Below are positions 7,388 to 14,333 of a DNA stretch of 24,949 bases, one piece after another. The position numbers and the translations under genes were made by a program. The stretch comes from an uncultured Lachnospiraceae bacterium. GTDB lineage: Bacteria > Bacillota_A > Clostridia > Lachnospirales > Lachnospiraceae. Positions within the stretch are counted from its first letter, which is position 1, and every line of letters starts with the position of its first letter. The stretch covers positions 20,520 to 45,468 of the forward strand of contig CAJUFW010000005.1 of the NCBI GenBank assembly GCA_910585655.1, written 5' to 3'. Under the pieces are notes generated by a model. That model had not been told where the DNA came from and did not search any database. It worked only from the letters and a program-made list of their open reading frames with translations.

Positions 7388-7416
7388 TTGTATTTCAAAA
7401 TAAAATATTTTAATAT
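7388..7416 (+). promoter_or_regulatory. Possible promoter of ltaS
   Basis: TTGTAT (7388-7393), 17-bp spacer, TAATAT (7411-7416) in a very AT-rich stretch 60 nt before the start codon. The match is moderate. Confidence 0.4.
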
Positions 7417-7472
7417 GATGAAATGAGCTTGTAACAGGAGTTTGAGGATAGAAGAAGGAGTTAGGAGAAAAG

Positions 7473-9602
7473 ATGAAAGAACGATTTTTGAAAATCTTGT
7501 TATCCCAATATATGGTTCTGCCTATTTTTCTTGTAAAGCTGGTTATTTATTATTGTTTGATTGACGTTAATTTACTGCACAATGGATGGGTGTTAGGAAG
7601 CGTCCTGATTTTTTCCGTCTTTTATTTTGCTCTTTCAGACAGCGAGTGGAAGGGGCATCGGCTGGTCTTTCTGGCGTTTTATGTGTTGTTTAGTATTGTG
7701 ATGTTTGCGGATTCGATGTACTTTAACTATTATAACCAGACTGTTTCTGTCAAGCAGCTCTGGCAGGCTGCCAATGTGGCAAAGGTTCCGCAGAGCTTTA
7801 TTGCGACGTTGATTCCTGCCAGTTTTATCCTGATTTTGGATATTCCGATTGTCTATTATTTTTTTCGGAAGCGGGAAAAGGCGGTCAACAAGATTTTTTC
7901 CGGTATGAAAAAAGGAGCGGTAGGCGGAGGCTGCGCTCTGCTGGTGTTGCTGCTGGCAGTCAATCCAGTGAATCTGCCGTTTTTTAGTAAAATTAACAGC
8001 GTCGGATTTTTCAGTAATCATATTCGGGATATTTACCTGGCGGCGGCAGAGCCGTGGAGCAGGGAGGAGATACCGGAGGAAGAGGTGCTGGAGGCGGTTG
8101 GGGAGTTGACCGATTCCCCGGAAGTACAGGAGCTGGTGCAGGAAACCGTAGAGGAATTTTATAACAATATGTTTGCCGGAAATCCAAACGGTATGCTGCC
8201 TGGCGGAATATCCGGAGCCGGAGTATCTTCTACGCCTGGCGGAATCAGTCAGGGGAAACCAGGGCAGACAGACGAGAACCAGACTCCGGATACGATCGAT
8301 CAGCCGGAAGAGGACGTAGACATTCACGTTCCGGCGGATAAAAAAGGATATAAGCTGGCAGAGGGCAGGAACCTGATTTTGGTACAGATAGAAGCTTTGC
8401 AGAGCATGATGTTGCAGGCGGAGTACGAGGGGCAGGAGCTGATGCCAAACGTAAACCAGCTATTAAAGGAGGATACCCTTTATTTCGACCGATATTATGC
8501 AACGATTGGCAAAGGAAATACAGCAGATGCGGAGTTTGCTACGTTAAACAGCTTGTATCCGGTGATTGATCGGGAATGTTATGAACTGTATCAGACCAAT
8601 ACGTATGACGGGCTTCCGTGGATGTTAAAGGAACGCGGCTATTCGACCTTTGGAGTACATGGTTATCTGGGCGATTTCTGGAACCGGAATTATGCGTATC
8701 CCTATCAGGGAATTGACGAATATTATAGTATTGAGGATTTGGACGATAGCGATCAAATCGGTCTGGGGATTTCTGACAAGTCGATGTTTCGCCAGGCAGC
8801 CGCATTAATGGAGGAGCAGGAGGGACCGTTTTTCTCCTTTTTGGTTACGCTGACCAATCACCACCCTTATCAGCTTCCGGAAGAACTTTCCGAAATCAAG
8901 CTGAAGGAAGAACACGAGGGAACAAAGTTCGGAAGCTATTTACAGACAGTGCATTATACGGATCAGGCGATTGCCGTGTTAATCGAAGAACTAAAGGCAA
9001 GAGATCTGTACGAGAATTCCGTGCTGGTCTTTTACGGGGATCACCATGGTTTAAATAAAAACATGGATGATAATGAGATCTACGTCAGCGAATGGCTGGG
9101 AAGGGAATACGACTATGACGAGATGTTTCGTATTCCATTGATCATCCATATCCCGGGAATCGGCTATTCAGAGACGGTTTCGACGCTGGGCGGGCAAATA
9201 GATTTCCTGCCGACCATTGCGAATCTGATGGATCTGGAACTGGATCATCCTTATATTTTAGGGCGTGATCTGTATAATGCAGAGGAAGGCTTTGTGGCGT
9301 TTACCGCCTATTTGTTTGAAGGCTCCTTTGCCAAGGACGGCGTGATGTTTGAGATTTCCAGAGAAGGGTTGTTTGAGGGCAGCCGCGCCTGGGTGATCGG
9401 TACGGGAGAAGAACTGGACATTGAGAACTATTATGAGGACTATGAGAAAGCGGTTAAACTGAAGCAGACGTCAAAGGACATTTTAGAGCAGGATTTGATC
9501 AGCAATCATGTCAGCCATCAGGTGACACCTTATCTTCCGTCGGAGGAAGCAGAGGATGAAAAAGGGATGATAAAAGGAAACAAGAACGAAGAAAAGAACT
9601 AG
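7473..9602 (+). CDS. ltaS: Lipoteichoic acid synthase-type polyglycerolphosphate transferase (LtaS-like)
   Basis: A polytopic membrane enzyme of 709 residues that polymerises glycerol phosphate from phosphatidylglycerol on the outer face of the membrane. Five hydrophobic segments fill about residues 8-170, followed by an extracellular sulfatase-fold domain from about residue 295. Catalytic features visible are the Glu in LVQIEALQS, the Thr nucleophile in GKGNTADAEF (about residue 350) and the metal-binding FYGDHHGLN. Compared with Staphylococcus LtaS, the linker (about residues 195-295) is long and holds a Gly/Pro/Ser-rich stretch (NGMLPGGISGAGVSS) and an acidic stretch. The C-terminus has a charged tail of about 60 residues. 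AGGAG lies 5 nt upstream of the ATG. Because the nucleophile is Thr, it does not need the sulfatase maturase at 1377-2498. A related phosphoglycerol transferase role is the alternative. Confidence 0.9.
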   Translation: MKERFLKILLSQYMVLPIFLVKLVIYYCLIDVNLLHNGWVLGSVLIFSVFYFALSDSEWKGHRLVFLAFYVLFSIVMFADSMYFNYYNQTVSVKQLWQAANVAKVPQSFIATLIPASFILILDIPIVYYFFRKREKAVNKIFSGMKKGAVGGGCALLVLLLAVNPVNLPFFSKINSVGFFSNHIRDIYLAAAEPWSREEIPEEEVLEAVGELTDSPEVQELVQETVEEFYNNMFAGNPNGMLPGGISGAGVSSTPGGISQGKPGQTDENQTPDTIDQPEEDVDIHVPADKKGYKLAEGRNLILVQIEALQSMMLQAEYEGQELMPNVNQLLKEDTLYFDRYYATIGKGNTADAEFATLNSLYPVIDRECYELYQTNTYDGLPWMLKERGYSTFGVHGYLGDFWNRNYAYPYQGIDEYYSIEDLDDSDQIGLGISDKSMFRQAAALMEEQEGPFFSFLVTLTNHHPYQLPEELSEIKLKEEHEGTKFGSYLQTVHYTDQAIAVLIEELKARDLYENSVLVFYGDHHGLNKNMDDNEIYVSEWLGREYDYDEMFRIPLIIHIPGIGYSETVSTLGGQIDFLPTIANLMDLELDHPYILGRDLYNAEEGFVAFTAYLFEGSFAKDGVMFEISREGLFEGSRAWVIGTGEELDIENYYEDYEKAVKLKQTSKDILEQDLISNHVSHQVTPYLPSEEAEDEKGMIKGNKNEEKN

Positions 9603-9613
9603 AATACAACGTG

Positions 9614-9660
9614 AAAAAGCAGCAGTGATTTCCTATAAAAAAGAAACTCGCTGCTGCTTT
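9614..9660. terminator. Terminator between convergent ltaS and queT
   Basis: AAAGCAGCAGTG (9616-9627) pairs with CGCTGCTGCTTT (9649-9660), 12 bp with one wobble. The minus-strand copy ends in five T (opposite 9614-9618) and serves queT best; the plus-strand T-run is only TTT then CCC. Confidence 0.75.
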
Positions 9661-9674
9661 CCCTAATATATCGG

Positions 9675-10181
9675 TTAAGCTTCAAACAAGGTATGCTTGT
9701 ATCTGTGCAAGGATAACAGAAGGATGGTACCAAGGATCCCGCAGGAAATCACTTCGCCCAGACCGACGGTCAGCATCAGGAACGGGATAGTATCTTCTAC
9801 CAGATAAGCATAGCTTAGGACGAATGGAACAATCAGCGTATTAGCCAGAATAGGAGGGAGTGGAGCCAAAAAGGGCTTTCCCTTGATCAGTACTTTACGC
9901 AGCAGATAGGTTCCGATTGCGCCAAGCAGAGTAGCAAGGCTACCGAAGATAACGTCCCAGATGATACAGCCGGTAAGGATGTTGCTGAGCAGGCAGCCCA
10001 GGAACAATCCGGGGATTGCGGCTGGGGTAAGAGCAGGCAGAATCGTCAATGCTTCCGAAAAGCGGATCTGAATGACCCCGTTTGCAAGCCCAAGCCAGGA
10101 GGCTATGTAGGTTAGGACGACATAGAGTGCCGCGATAATCGCGGCGTGTGCAACGAACGTTGCGTGTTTGGATGTTTTCAT
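9675..10181 (-). CDS. queT: QueT family transporter (predicted queuosine-precursor uptake)
   Basis: An integral membrane protein of 168 residues with about five helices, matching the QueT family of ECF substrate-binding (S) components. Members are predicted to capture queuosine precursors such as preQ1 and to work with a shared ECF energising module, which is not in this window. Recognisable stretches are AAIIAALYVVLTYIASWLG, the conserved IQIRFSEALTILPALTPAAIPGLFLGC and the central NILTG-CIIWDVIFGSLATLLGA. AAAGGAG lies 8 nt before the ATG. The gene has its own promoter and an approximately 110-nt folded leader, which fits a family often controlled by preQ1 riboswitches. It is divergent from the class A PBP gene and shares its promoter region, with no functional link implied. 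Confidence 0.9.
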   Translation of the reverse strand: MKTSKHATFVAHAAIIAALYVVLTYIASWLGLANGVIQIRFSEALTILPALTPAAIPGLFLGCLLSNILTGCIIWDVIFGSLATLLGAIGTYLLRKVLIKGKPFLAPLPPILANTLIVPFVLSYAYLVEDTIPFLMLTVGLGEVISCGILGTILLLSLHRYKHTLFEA

Positions 10182-10189
10182 TTTTTTCT

Positions 10190-10295
10190 CTCCTTTAGTT
10201 TTGTTTGAAGGAACTGTTTGCAGTTCCTTCCGTCAGGAAGGTCTCGAACTGACGTGACAGATGGCAGCGGTACCCCCCGCTTAAAATTTCTGCCG
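10190..10295 (-). promoter_or_regulatory. queT: Structured queT leader with mutually exclusive hairpins (riboswitch candidate)
   Basis: In plus-strand coordinates, segment 10221-10230 can pair in two ways. Hairpin B is GAAGGAACTG (10207-10216) with CAGTTCCTTC (10221-10230), a perfect 10-bp stem with a 4-nt loop. Hairpin A is CAGTTCCTTCC (10221-10231) with GGAAG plus GAACTG (10236-10251), 11 bp with a 5-nt bulge. Nearer the transcript start, AGCGG/CCGCT and GGCAG/CTGCC (10262-10295) form a small domain. No U-tract follows hairpin B, so control, if any, would not be a standard terminator. I see no preQ1-I or preQ1-II consensus; preQ1-III cannot be excluded by eye. Confidence 0.55.
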
Positions 10296-10301
10296 ATGGT
10301 T

Positions 10302-10330
10302 ATGATATAATAGGAAGCGCCTATTGTCAA
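10302..10330 (-). promoter_or_regulatory. Promoter of queT
   Basis: On the minus strand TTGACA (10325-10330), 17-bp spacer, TATCAT (10302-10307). The -10 overlaps the -10 of the divergent PBP promoter. Confidence 0.75.
10303..10311 (+). promoter_or_regulatory. Extended -10 promoter of the class A PBP gene
   Basis: TGATATAAT (10303-10311) is a TGN extended -10 with a perfect TATAAT. There is no good -35 at 16-18 bp. It overlaps the queT -10 on the other strand. Confidence 0.5.
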
Positions 10331-10374
10331 GAGGGAAGAAAGAAAATGGTTACAGGAGGGAAGGAGAAAGGAAC

Positions 10375-12762
10375 ATGGCACGGAAAAAATCCTCAGGTAG
10401 AAAAAAGGTACGGCGGATAGTCGGATATTTTTTGCTGAGCTTTTTGGCGCTTTTGTTAGCGGCGGGCGTATGGTTTTATGCTCGTTACGGAGTGAGGCTT
10501 CAGGAAATGCAAAGAGAAGCCAGACGTTTGGTGGAAGAGAGCAGTGAGGATACGTTTCGTCAGGCAGAAACAAGCCTGGTATATGATAAAGACGGAAATT
10601 TGATTTCTACTTTAAAAGGAGAAAAGGATGTCTATTACATCGGTTTGCAGGATATTCCGACAGAGACGATAGAGCTGATGATCAGCATTGAGGATAAAAA
10701 GTTTTATCAGCATCGCGGCTTGGATTTTAAGGCGATTGCCCGTGCGGCGTGGGCGTTGATAGAAAACAAAGGAGAGATCACACAGGGAGGAAGTACGATT
10801 ACCCAACAGCTTGCCCGTAATATTTTCCTTACGCATGAGGAAACCTGGGAGCGTAAAATCAAAGAAATGTTTCTTGCAATGGAGTTGGAAAAACAGTATT
10901 CCAAGGCAAAAATCATGGAATTTTACTTAAATAATATTTATTTTTCCAATGGCTATTATGGGATTCAGGCGGCTAGCTTTGGCTATTTTGACAAAAGCGT
11001 GCAGGAGCTAACCTTATCGGAGCAGGCATTCTTATGTGCAATTCCCAACAGCCCAAACCTCTATGATCCTTATCAGAACCCGGATAAGACGTTAGAACGT
11101 CGGGATCGGATCCTGCATCAGATGGTATTGGACGGAAAGCTGTCGGAAGAGGAAGAGGCAGCGGCAAAGCAAGAGGAAATTGTACTGTGCAAGAAAAAAC
11201 GGACGAAAAATAATTATGTGGAAACGTTTGCCTATGACTGCGCGGTACGGGCGCTGATGCAGCGAGCTGGCTTTTCGTTTCAGTATACGTTTGCAGATCA
11301 GGAGGAAGAAGAGGAGTATTTAGAGCGGTATCGGGAGCTTTACCGGGAATGTCAGACCTCATTGTATACCGGTGGCTATCGGATTTATACTTCGATTGAT
11401 CAAAAGCTGCAAAAGGAACTGCAGGAGGCACTAGATAAAGGCTTAGCCAGCGATAACGGGCAGAACGAGGAAGGTGTTTATGAGCTGCAGGGGGCTGCCG
11501 TTACGATAGACAACGATACAGGGAGGGTAGTGGCGGTAGTAGGAGGACGCTCCCAGGAACTGCCGGGCTATACGTTGAACCGGGCGTTTCAGAGTTACCG
11601 TCAGCCAGGAAGCAGCATTAAGCCGTTGGTTGTATATACGCCAGCATTTGAAGCGGGCTATTTGCCGGAAGAGATGGCAGAGGACAAAAAGAGGGAGGAT
11701 GGTCCGCGAAATGCAGACGGTGTGTATGCCGGTCAGATTTCGCTTCTCCAGGCAGTAGCTGTTTCAAAAAATACGGTGGCATGGGATTTGCTGGAACAAT
11801 TAACGCCAGCCAAAGGGCTTTCTTACCTGCTTGAAATGAATTTTTCCAGGCTGTCAGAGGACGATTATAATCTGGCGGCTGCGCTTGGCGGTCTGACGCA
11901 TGGGGTAAGCCCGGTAGAAATGGCTTCCGCCTTTGCTTCCCTGGAAAACAGAGGGATTTACAGAGAGCCTACCTGTATTTTAAAAATAATGGATGCAGAA
12001 GGAACCGTTCTGGTGTCGGAAGTACTCTGGGAGGAGAAGCGCGTATATCAGGAGGGAGCAGTAGAGAAAATGAATCTTTGTCTGTTGGAGGCGATGAGTG
12101 CCGGGACAGGACGAAAGGGAAAGTTAGATGGGATGCCGTGCGCCGGGAAAACCGGGACGACCAACGATCAAAAGGATAAATGGTTTGTCGGGTTTACGGC
12201 TTATTATACGACAAGCGTTTGGGTAGGCTATGATTTGCCCCGTTCGCTGGAACGCCTTCCGGAGCAGACGGAACCGCTGCAGATTTGGAAGACGTTTATG
12301 GAAGAGATACATCAGGAAAAGGAAGCGATAGAGCTGCAGGTTTATCAGATTCCGGAGCCGGAGCGGGCGCCGATTGAGGAGTTGCCGCCGCCAGAGGAGG
12401 AGCCGGAGGAGACTCTGACAGACGACGAGGAGCAAACAGGCGAGGATGATATGGAGGACGAGGCGTGGATAGAGGACGAAATAGACGATGATATCGAGGA
12501 TATTCCGGAGGAAGACGAAGGAGAGGACGAGGATTGGAATGATGGCTGGGACGAGGATTGGGGTGATGACTGGGACGACGAAGGGGACTGGGACAGCTCC
12601 GGGGAAGATGACGATATGTTAGGAGACGGTACAGAAGAGAACCCAACGGAAGAAGATCCGGATTCTGACAGCGATAACCAAGAGGATCCAGAGGACGCTT
12701 CCTGGTGGGAGGAGGATTGGGACGATAGCTTTGAGGAGGAGCCAGCGGCAGAAGGGGAGTAA
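10375..12762 (+). CDS. Class A penicillin-binding protein (PBP1A-type) with a long acidic tail
   Basis: A bifunctional peptidoglycan synthase of 795 residues: glycosyltransferase 51 plus transpeptidase, anchored by one N-terminal helix (VGYFLLSFLALLLAAGVWFY) behind a basic cytoplasmic stretch. The GT51 domain shows the catalytic Glu (about 106) in ISIEDKKFYQHRGLD, then GGSTITQQLARN and LEKQYSKAKIMEFYLN. The transpeptidase shows SSIK (Ser about 413), SKN (464-466) and KTGT (592-595). After about residue 672 comes a tail of roughly 120 residues that is overwhelmingly Asp/Glu with repeated Trp in EDW/DDW contexts and some Pro, placed outside the membrane. AAGGAG lies 8 nt before the ATG at 10375; the in-frame ATG at 10324 lacks a site and would add a charged leader. 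It is divergent from queT and has no clear terminator of its own. Confidence 0.95.
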   Translation: MARKKSSGRKKVRRIVGYFLLSFLALLLAAGVWFYARYGVRLQEMQREARRLVEESSEDTFRQAETSLVYDKDGNLISTLKGEKDVYYIGLQDIPTETIELMISIEDKKFYQHRGLDFKAIARAAWALIENKGEITQGGSTITQQLARNIFLTHEETWERKIKEMFLAMELEKQYSKAKIMEFYLNNIYFSNGYYGIQAASFGYFDKSVQELTLSEQAFLCAIPNSPNLYDPYQNPDKTLERRDRILHQMVLDGKLSEEEEAAAKQEEIVLCKKKRTKNNYVETFAYDCAVRALMQRAGFSFQYTFADQEEEEEYLERYRELYRECQTSLYTGGYRIYTSIDQKLQKELQEALDKGLASDNGQNEEGVYELQGAAVTIDNDTGRVVAVVGGRSQELPGYTLNRAFQSYRQPGSSIKPLVVYTPAFEAGYLPEEMAEDKKREDGPRNADGVYAGQISLLQAVAVSKNTVAWDLLEQLTPAKGLSYLLEMNFSRLSEDDYNLAAALGGLTHGVSPVEMASAFASLENRGIYREPTCILKIMDAEGTVLVSEVLWEEKRVYQEGAVEKMNLCLLEAMSAGTGRKGKLDGMPCAGKTGTTNDQKDKWFVGFTAYYTTSVWVGYDLPRSLERLPEQTEPLQIWKTFMEEIHQEKEAIELQVYQIPEPERAPIEELPPPEEEPEETLTDDEEQTGEDDMEDEAWIEDEIDDDIEDIPEEDEGEDEDWNDGWDEDWGDDWDDEGDWDSSGEDDDMLGDGTEENPTEEDPDSDSDNQEDPEDASWWEEDWDDSFEEEPAAEGE

Positions 12763-12782
12763 GGCGATTTGTGAGAAGAGCC

Positions 12783-12811
12783 TTGACGGTAGCAAAGCTT
12801 TCGCTTATAAT
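12783..12811 (+). promoter_or_regulatory. Promoter of the DUF1858 gene
   Basis: TTGACG (12783-12788), 17-bp spacer, perfect TATAAT (12806-12811), starting 20 nt after the PBP stop codon. Confidence 0.8.
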
Positions 12812-12847
12812 GTGGAATAGGTATCCGAGGGGAAGCTTTATTTCAAG

Positions 12848-12864
12848 AATGCCTTTGGCATTTT
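12848..12864 (+). terminator. Small leader hairpin with T-run, possible weak attenuator
   Basis: AATGCC-TTT-GGCATT followed by two further T, lying between the promoter and the start codon of the DUF1858 gene. The stem is only 6 bp, so read-through is expected. Confidence 0.35.
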
Positions 12865-12905
12865 GGCGGCGTGATACGAAACGTGAAGAAATGGAGGTAG
12901 CAGCA

Positions 12906-13109
12906 ATGGCTCAGGTAACAAAGGATATGATTATATCAGATATTATCCGTTTGGATCAGGGGACAATTCCGCTTCTGATGGAAGCCGGAATGCACTGCGT
13001 AGGATGTCCTTCCGCGCAGGGCGAGTCCTTAGAGGAAGCGGCAATGGTGCATATGATCGATGTAGATGATCTGGTAGAGACGTTAAATGATTATCTGGCA
13101 ACCAGATAA
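12906..13109 (+). CDS. DUF1858 domain protein (hybrid-cluster-protein-associated disulfide type)
   Basis: A small cytosolic protein of 67 residues that is essentially one DUF1858 domain: TKDMIISDIIRLDQGTIPLL, then MEAGMHCVGCPSAQGESLEE and IDVDDLVETLN. The CxxC pair in HCVGCP is the family hallmark and may bind a metal or do thiol chemistry. Relatives are often encoded near or fused to hybrid cluster (prismane) proteins in anaerobes; none is present here. The ATG at 12906 has GGAGG 8 nt upstream. The in-frame start at 12771 lies upstream of the promoter -10 and is rejected. Single-gene unit with its own promoter and terminator. The exact function is unknown. Confidence 0.9.
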   Translation: MAQVTKDMIISDIIRLDQGTIPLLMEAGMHCVGCPSAQGESLEEAAMVHMIDVDDLVETLNDYLATR

Positions 13110-13148
13110 GAGGAAAGTCAGGAGCTGAGAAAGGTGCCAAAACAAAAA

Positions 13149-13179
13149 AACAGGGCGGATAATAACCGTCCTGTTTTTT
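13149..13179 (+). terminator. Terminator of the DUF1858 gene
   Basis: AACAGGGCGG (13149-13158) and CCGTCCTGTT (13166-13175) form a 10-bp stem with one wobble and a 7-nt loop, then a T-run through 13179. Confidence 0.88.
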
Positions 13180-13187
13180 CTGTCATG

Positions 13188-13213
13188 AAAAAGAATTTCA
13201 CAAAGTGGAATTC
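13188..13213 (-). terminator. Terminator of mecA
   Basis: On the minus strand GAATTCCAC-TTT-GTGAAATTC (13193-13213) with one wobble pair, followed by TTTTT. Between it and the mecA stop lie other possible small hairpins, e.g. GTTGCC-GGAC-GGCAAC, giving a structured 3' untranslated region of about 80 nt. Confidence 0.65.
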
Positions 13214-13291
13214 TCGCACCAAGCGCAGTTGCCGTCCGGCAACATCGTCCATTCGTGCAAATGTGCATCCCGTCTTCGTGCAAGATGCAAC

Positions 13292-14083
13292 TTACAAAAC
13301 AGCCAGTATTGCCAAAGCATCCTGGCGCAGAATCGGCTCATAATGCTCCTCCATATGAGCTAGAGTCGCATAAGTAGTACGCTCCTGACGGGCATATTCC
13401 GACAAGAGGTTGCATGCCTTGCCGAATTCCTCCGTAGTATGCCCGGAACGGAACAAGACCAGATGGTATGTTCCGGTATGTGTATTTTTGTATACGCGAT
13501 TTTCCCCGTGATAAAGATCAATCAGATGAATCGCGGCGGTGCTGATATCAGACAGAGAGGAGAAGGTATAGACCTTCATCATATCCGGCGTCGTTTTACG
13601 CTTTGGCTTTTCGTCTGATTTACTGTCAGTCTTCTCCTTATTAGTCGGCAGACCAAGGCAGTCCGGAAGCGGGATAAAGTCCGCTTCTGCAGAGTCTGTT
13701 TCGGAGGTAGTCATATAGCTGTCCGGGTGTCCCAGGCATTCTAATAAATCGTCAATCGGATCATCGAAATCATCATAATCGCCTTCTGCCAGCGGATCAG
13801 GTGAAAACTTGGAAAAACGGGTGTCTAATTCATCCGGATCTTCTACCTTGGTAATAACCAGAATCAGACGATCCAATGATGCCGGGATTGCTTCTATCAT
13901 CAATGGGAGATCCTCCGCATCAAATCCAAATTCATAGGAAGCCTGCTGCATCATATCACGGAAGAGTTCTTTTGCCTTTTCCGTTCCGTAAGCCAGTTCG
14001 CTTAAACGTAGTCCTCTTGTTACCAGATCCTCTCGGTCAAGAGTACAGCGAATTTGATTTTCACTTAGCTTTTCCAGCCGCAT
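13292..14083 (-). CDS. mecA: Adaptor protein MecA
   Basis: A cytosolic adaptor of 263 residues that would deliver substrates to the ClpC ATPase for ClpCP proteolysis. The N-terminal substrate-binding domain is visible (MRLEKLSENQIRCTLDREDL, LSELAYGTEKAKELFRDMM, then FDAEDLPLMIEAIP). An acidic/Ser linker of about 60 residues follows, then a C-terminal domain (VYTFSSLSDISTAA...VYKNTHTGTYHLVL...LSEYARQERTTY) that in known MecA binds ClpC. In Bacillus MecA controls competence factor levels; in Clostridia its clients are less clear. AAGGA lies about 10 nt before the ATG. It is a single-gene unit with a strong promoter and its own terminator, divergent from the kinase gene. Confidence 0.93.
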   Translation of the reverse strand: MRLEKLSENQIRCTLDREDLVTRGLRLSELAYGTEKAKELFRDMMQQASYEFGFDAEDLPLMIEAIPASLDRLILVITKVEDPDELDTRFSKFSPDPLAEGDYDDFDDPIDDLLECLGHPDSYMTTSETDSAEADFIPLPDCLGLPTNKEKTDSKSDEKPKRKTTPDMMKVYTFSSLSDISTAAIHLIDLYHGENRVYKNTHTGTYHLVLFRSGHTTEEFGKACNLLSEYARQERTTYATLAHMEEHYEPILRQDALAILAVL

Positions 14084-14136
14084 GGAATCACATCCTTTCC
14101 AAATAGATTGCAGTCTGAACTGTTACGTTTGTTTAG

Positions 14137-14165
14137 AGTATAAGGGAAAAAGCGAATAAAGTCAA
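14137..14165 (-). promoter_or_regulatory. Promoter of mecA
   Basis: On the minus strand TTGACT (14160-14165), 17-bp spacer, TATACT (14137-14142). The leader is about 50 nt. Confidence 0.8.
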
Positions 14166-14276
14166 TCTTTAATTCCATATCAATAATAAACAGTTTTGTA
14201 AATAATTGGAGAATCGTACCGTCAAAATGTTACAAAAAACATCTGGAATTTCGTTATAATAACAAGAAACTTATGG

Positions 14277-14305
14277 TTGAAATTGGAATAAAGTTCCTGT
14301 ATAAT
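14277..14305 (+). promoter_or_regulatory. Promoter of the kinase gene
   Basis: TTGAAA (14277-14282), 17-bp spacer, TATAAT (14300-14305). The start would fall near 14312, so the ATG at 14307 would lie outside the transcript. A second TATAAT at 14255-14260 has a weaker, 19-bp-spaced TTACAA. Confidence 0.75.
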
Positions 14306-14333
14306 AATGGCAGGAGACAGGAAAGGGGGATAT

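Noticed and set aside
7473..9602. LtaS as a client of the sulfatase maturase because both relate to the sulfatase fold.
   Set aside because: The nucleophile is Thr in GNTADAEF, not Cys or Ser in a C/S-x-P-x-R motif, so formylglycine maturation does not apply.
10266..10278. Minus-strand GGGGGGTACCGCT resembling the T-box core GGGTGGTACCGCG.
   Set aside because: The predicted transcript starts only about 20 nt upstream, leaving no room for a specifier stem, and no T-box terminator/antiterminator pair follows. The resemblance is explained by the local AGCGG/CCGCT stem.
12763..12787. AAGGC/GCCTT hairpin after the PBP stop as a terminator.
   Set aside because: Only a 5-bp stem with a 14-nt loop and no T-run; it also overlaps the next gene's -35 box.
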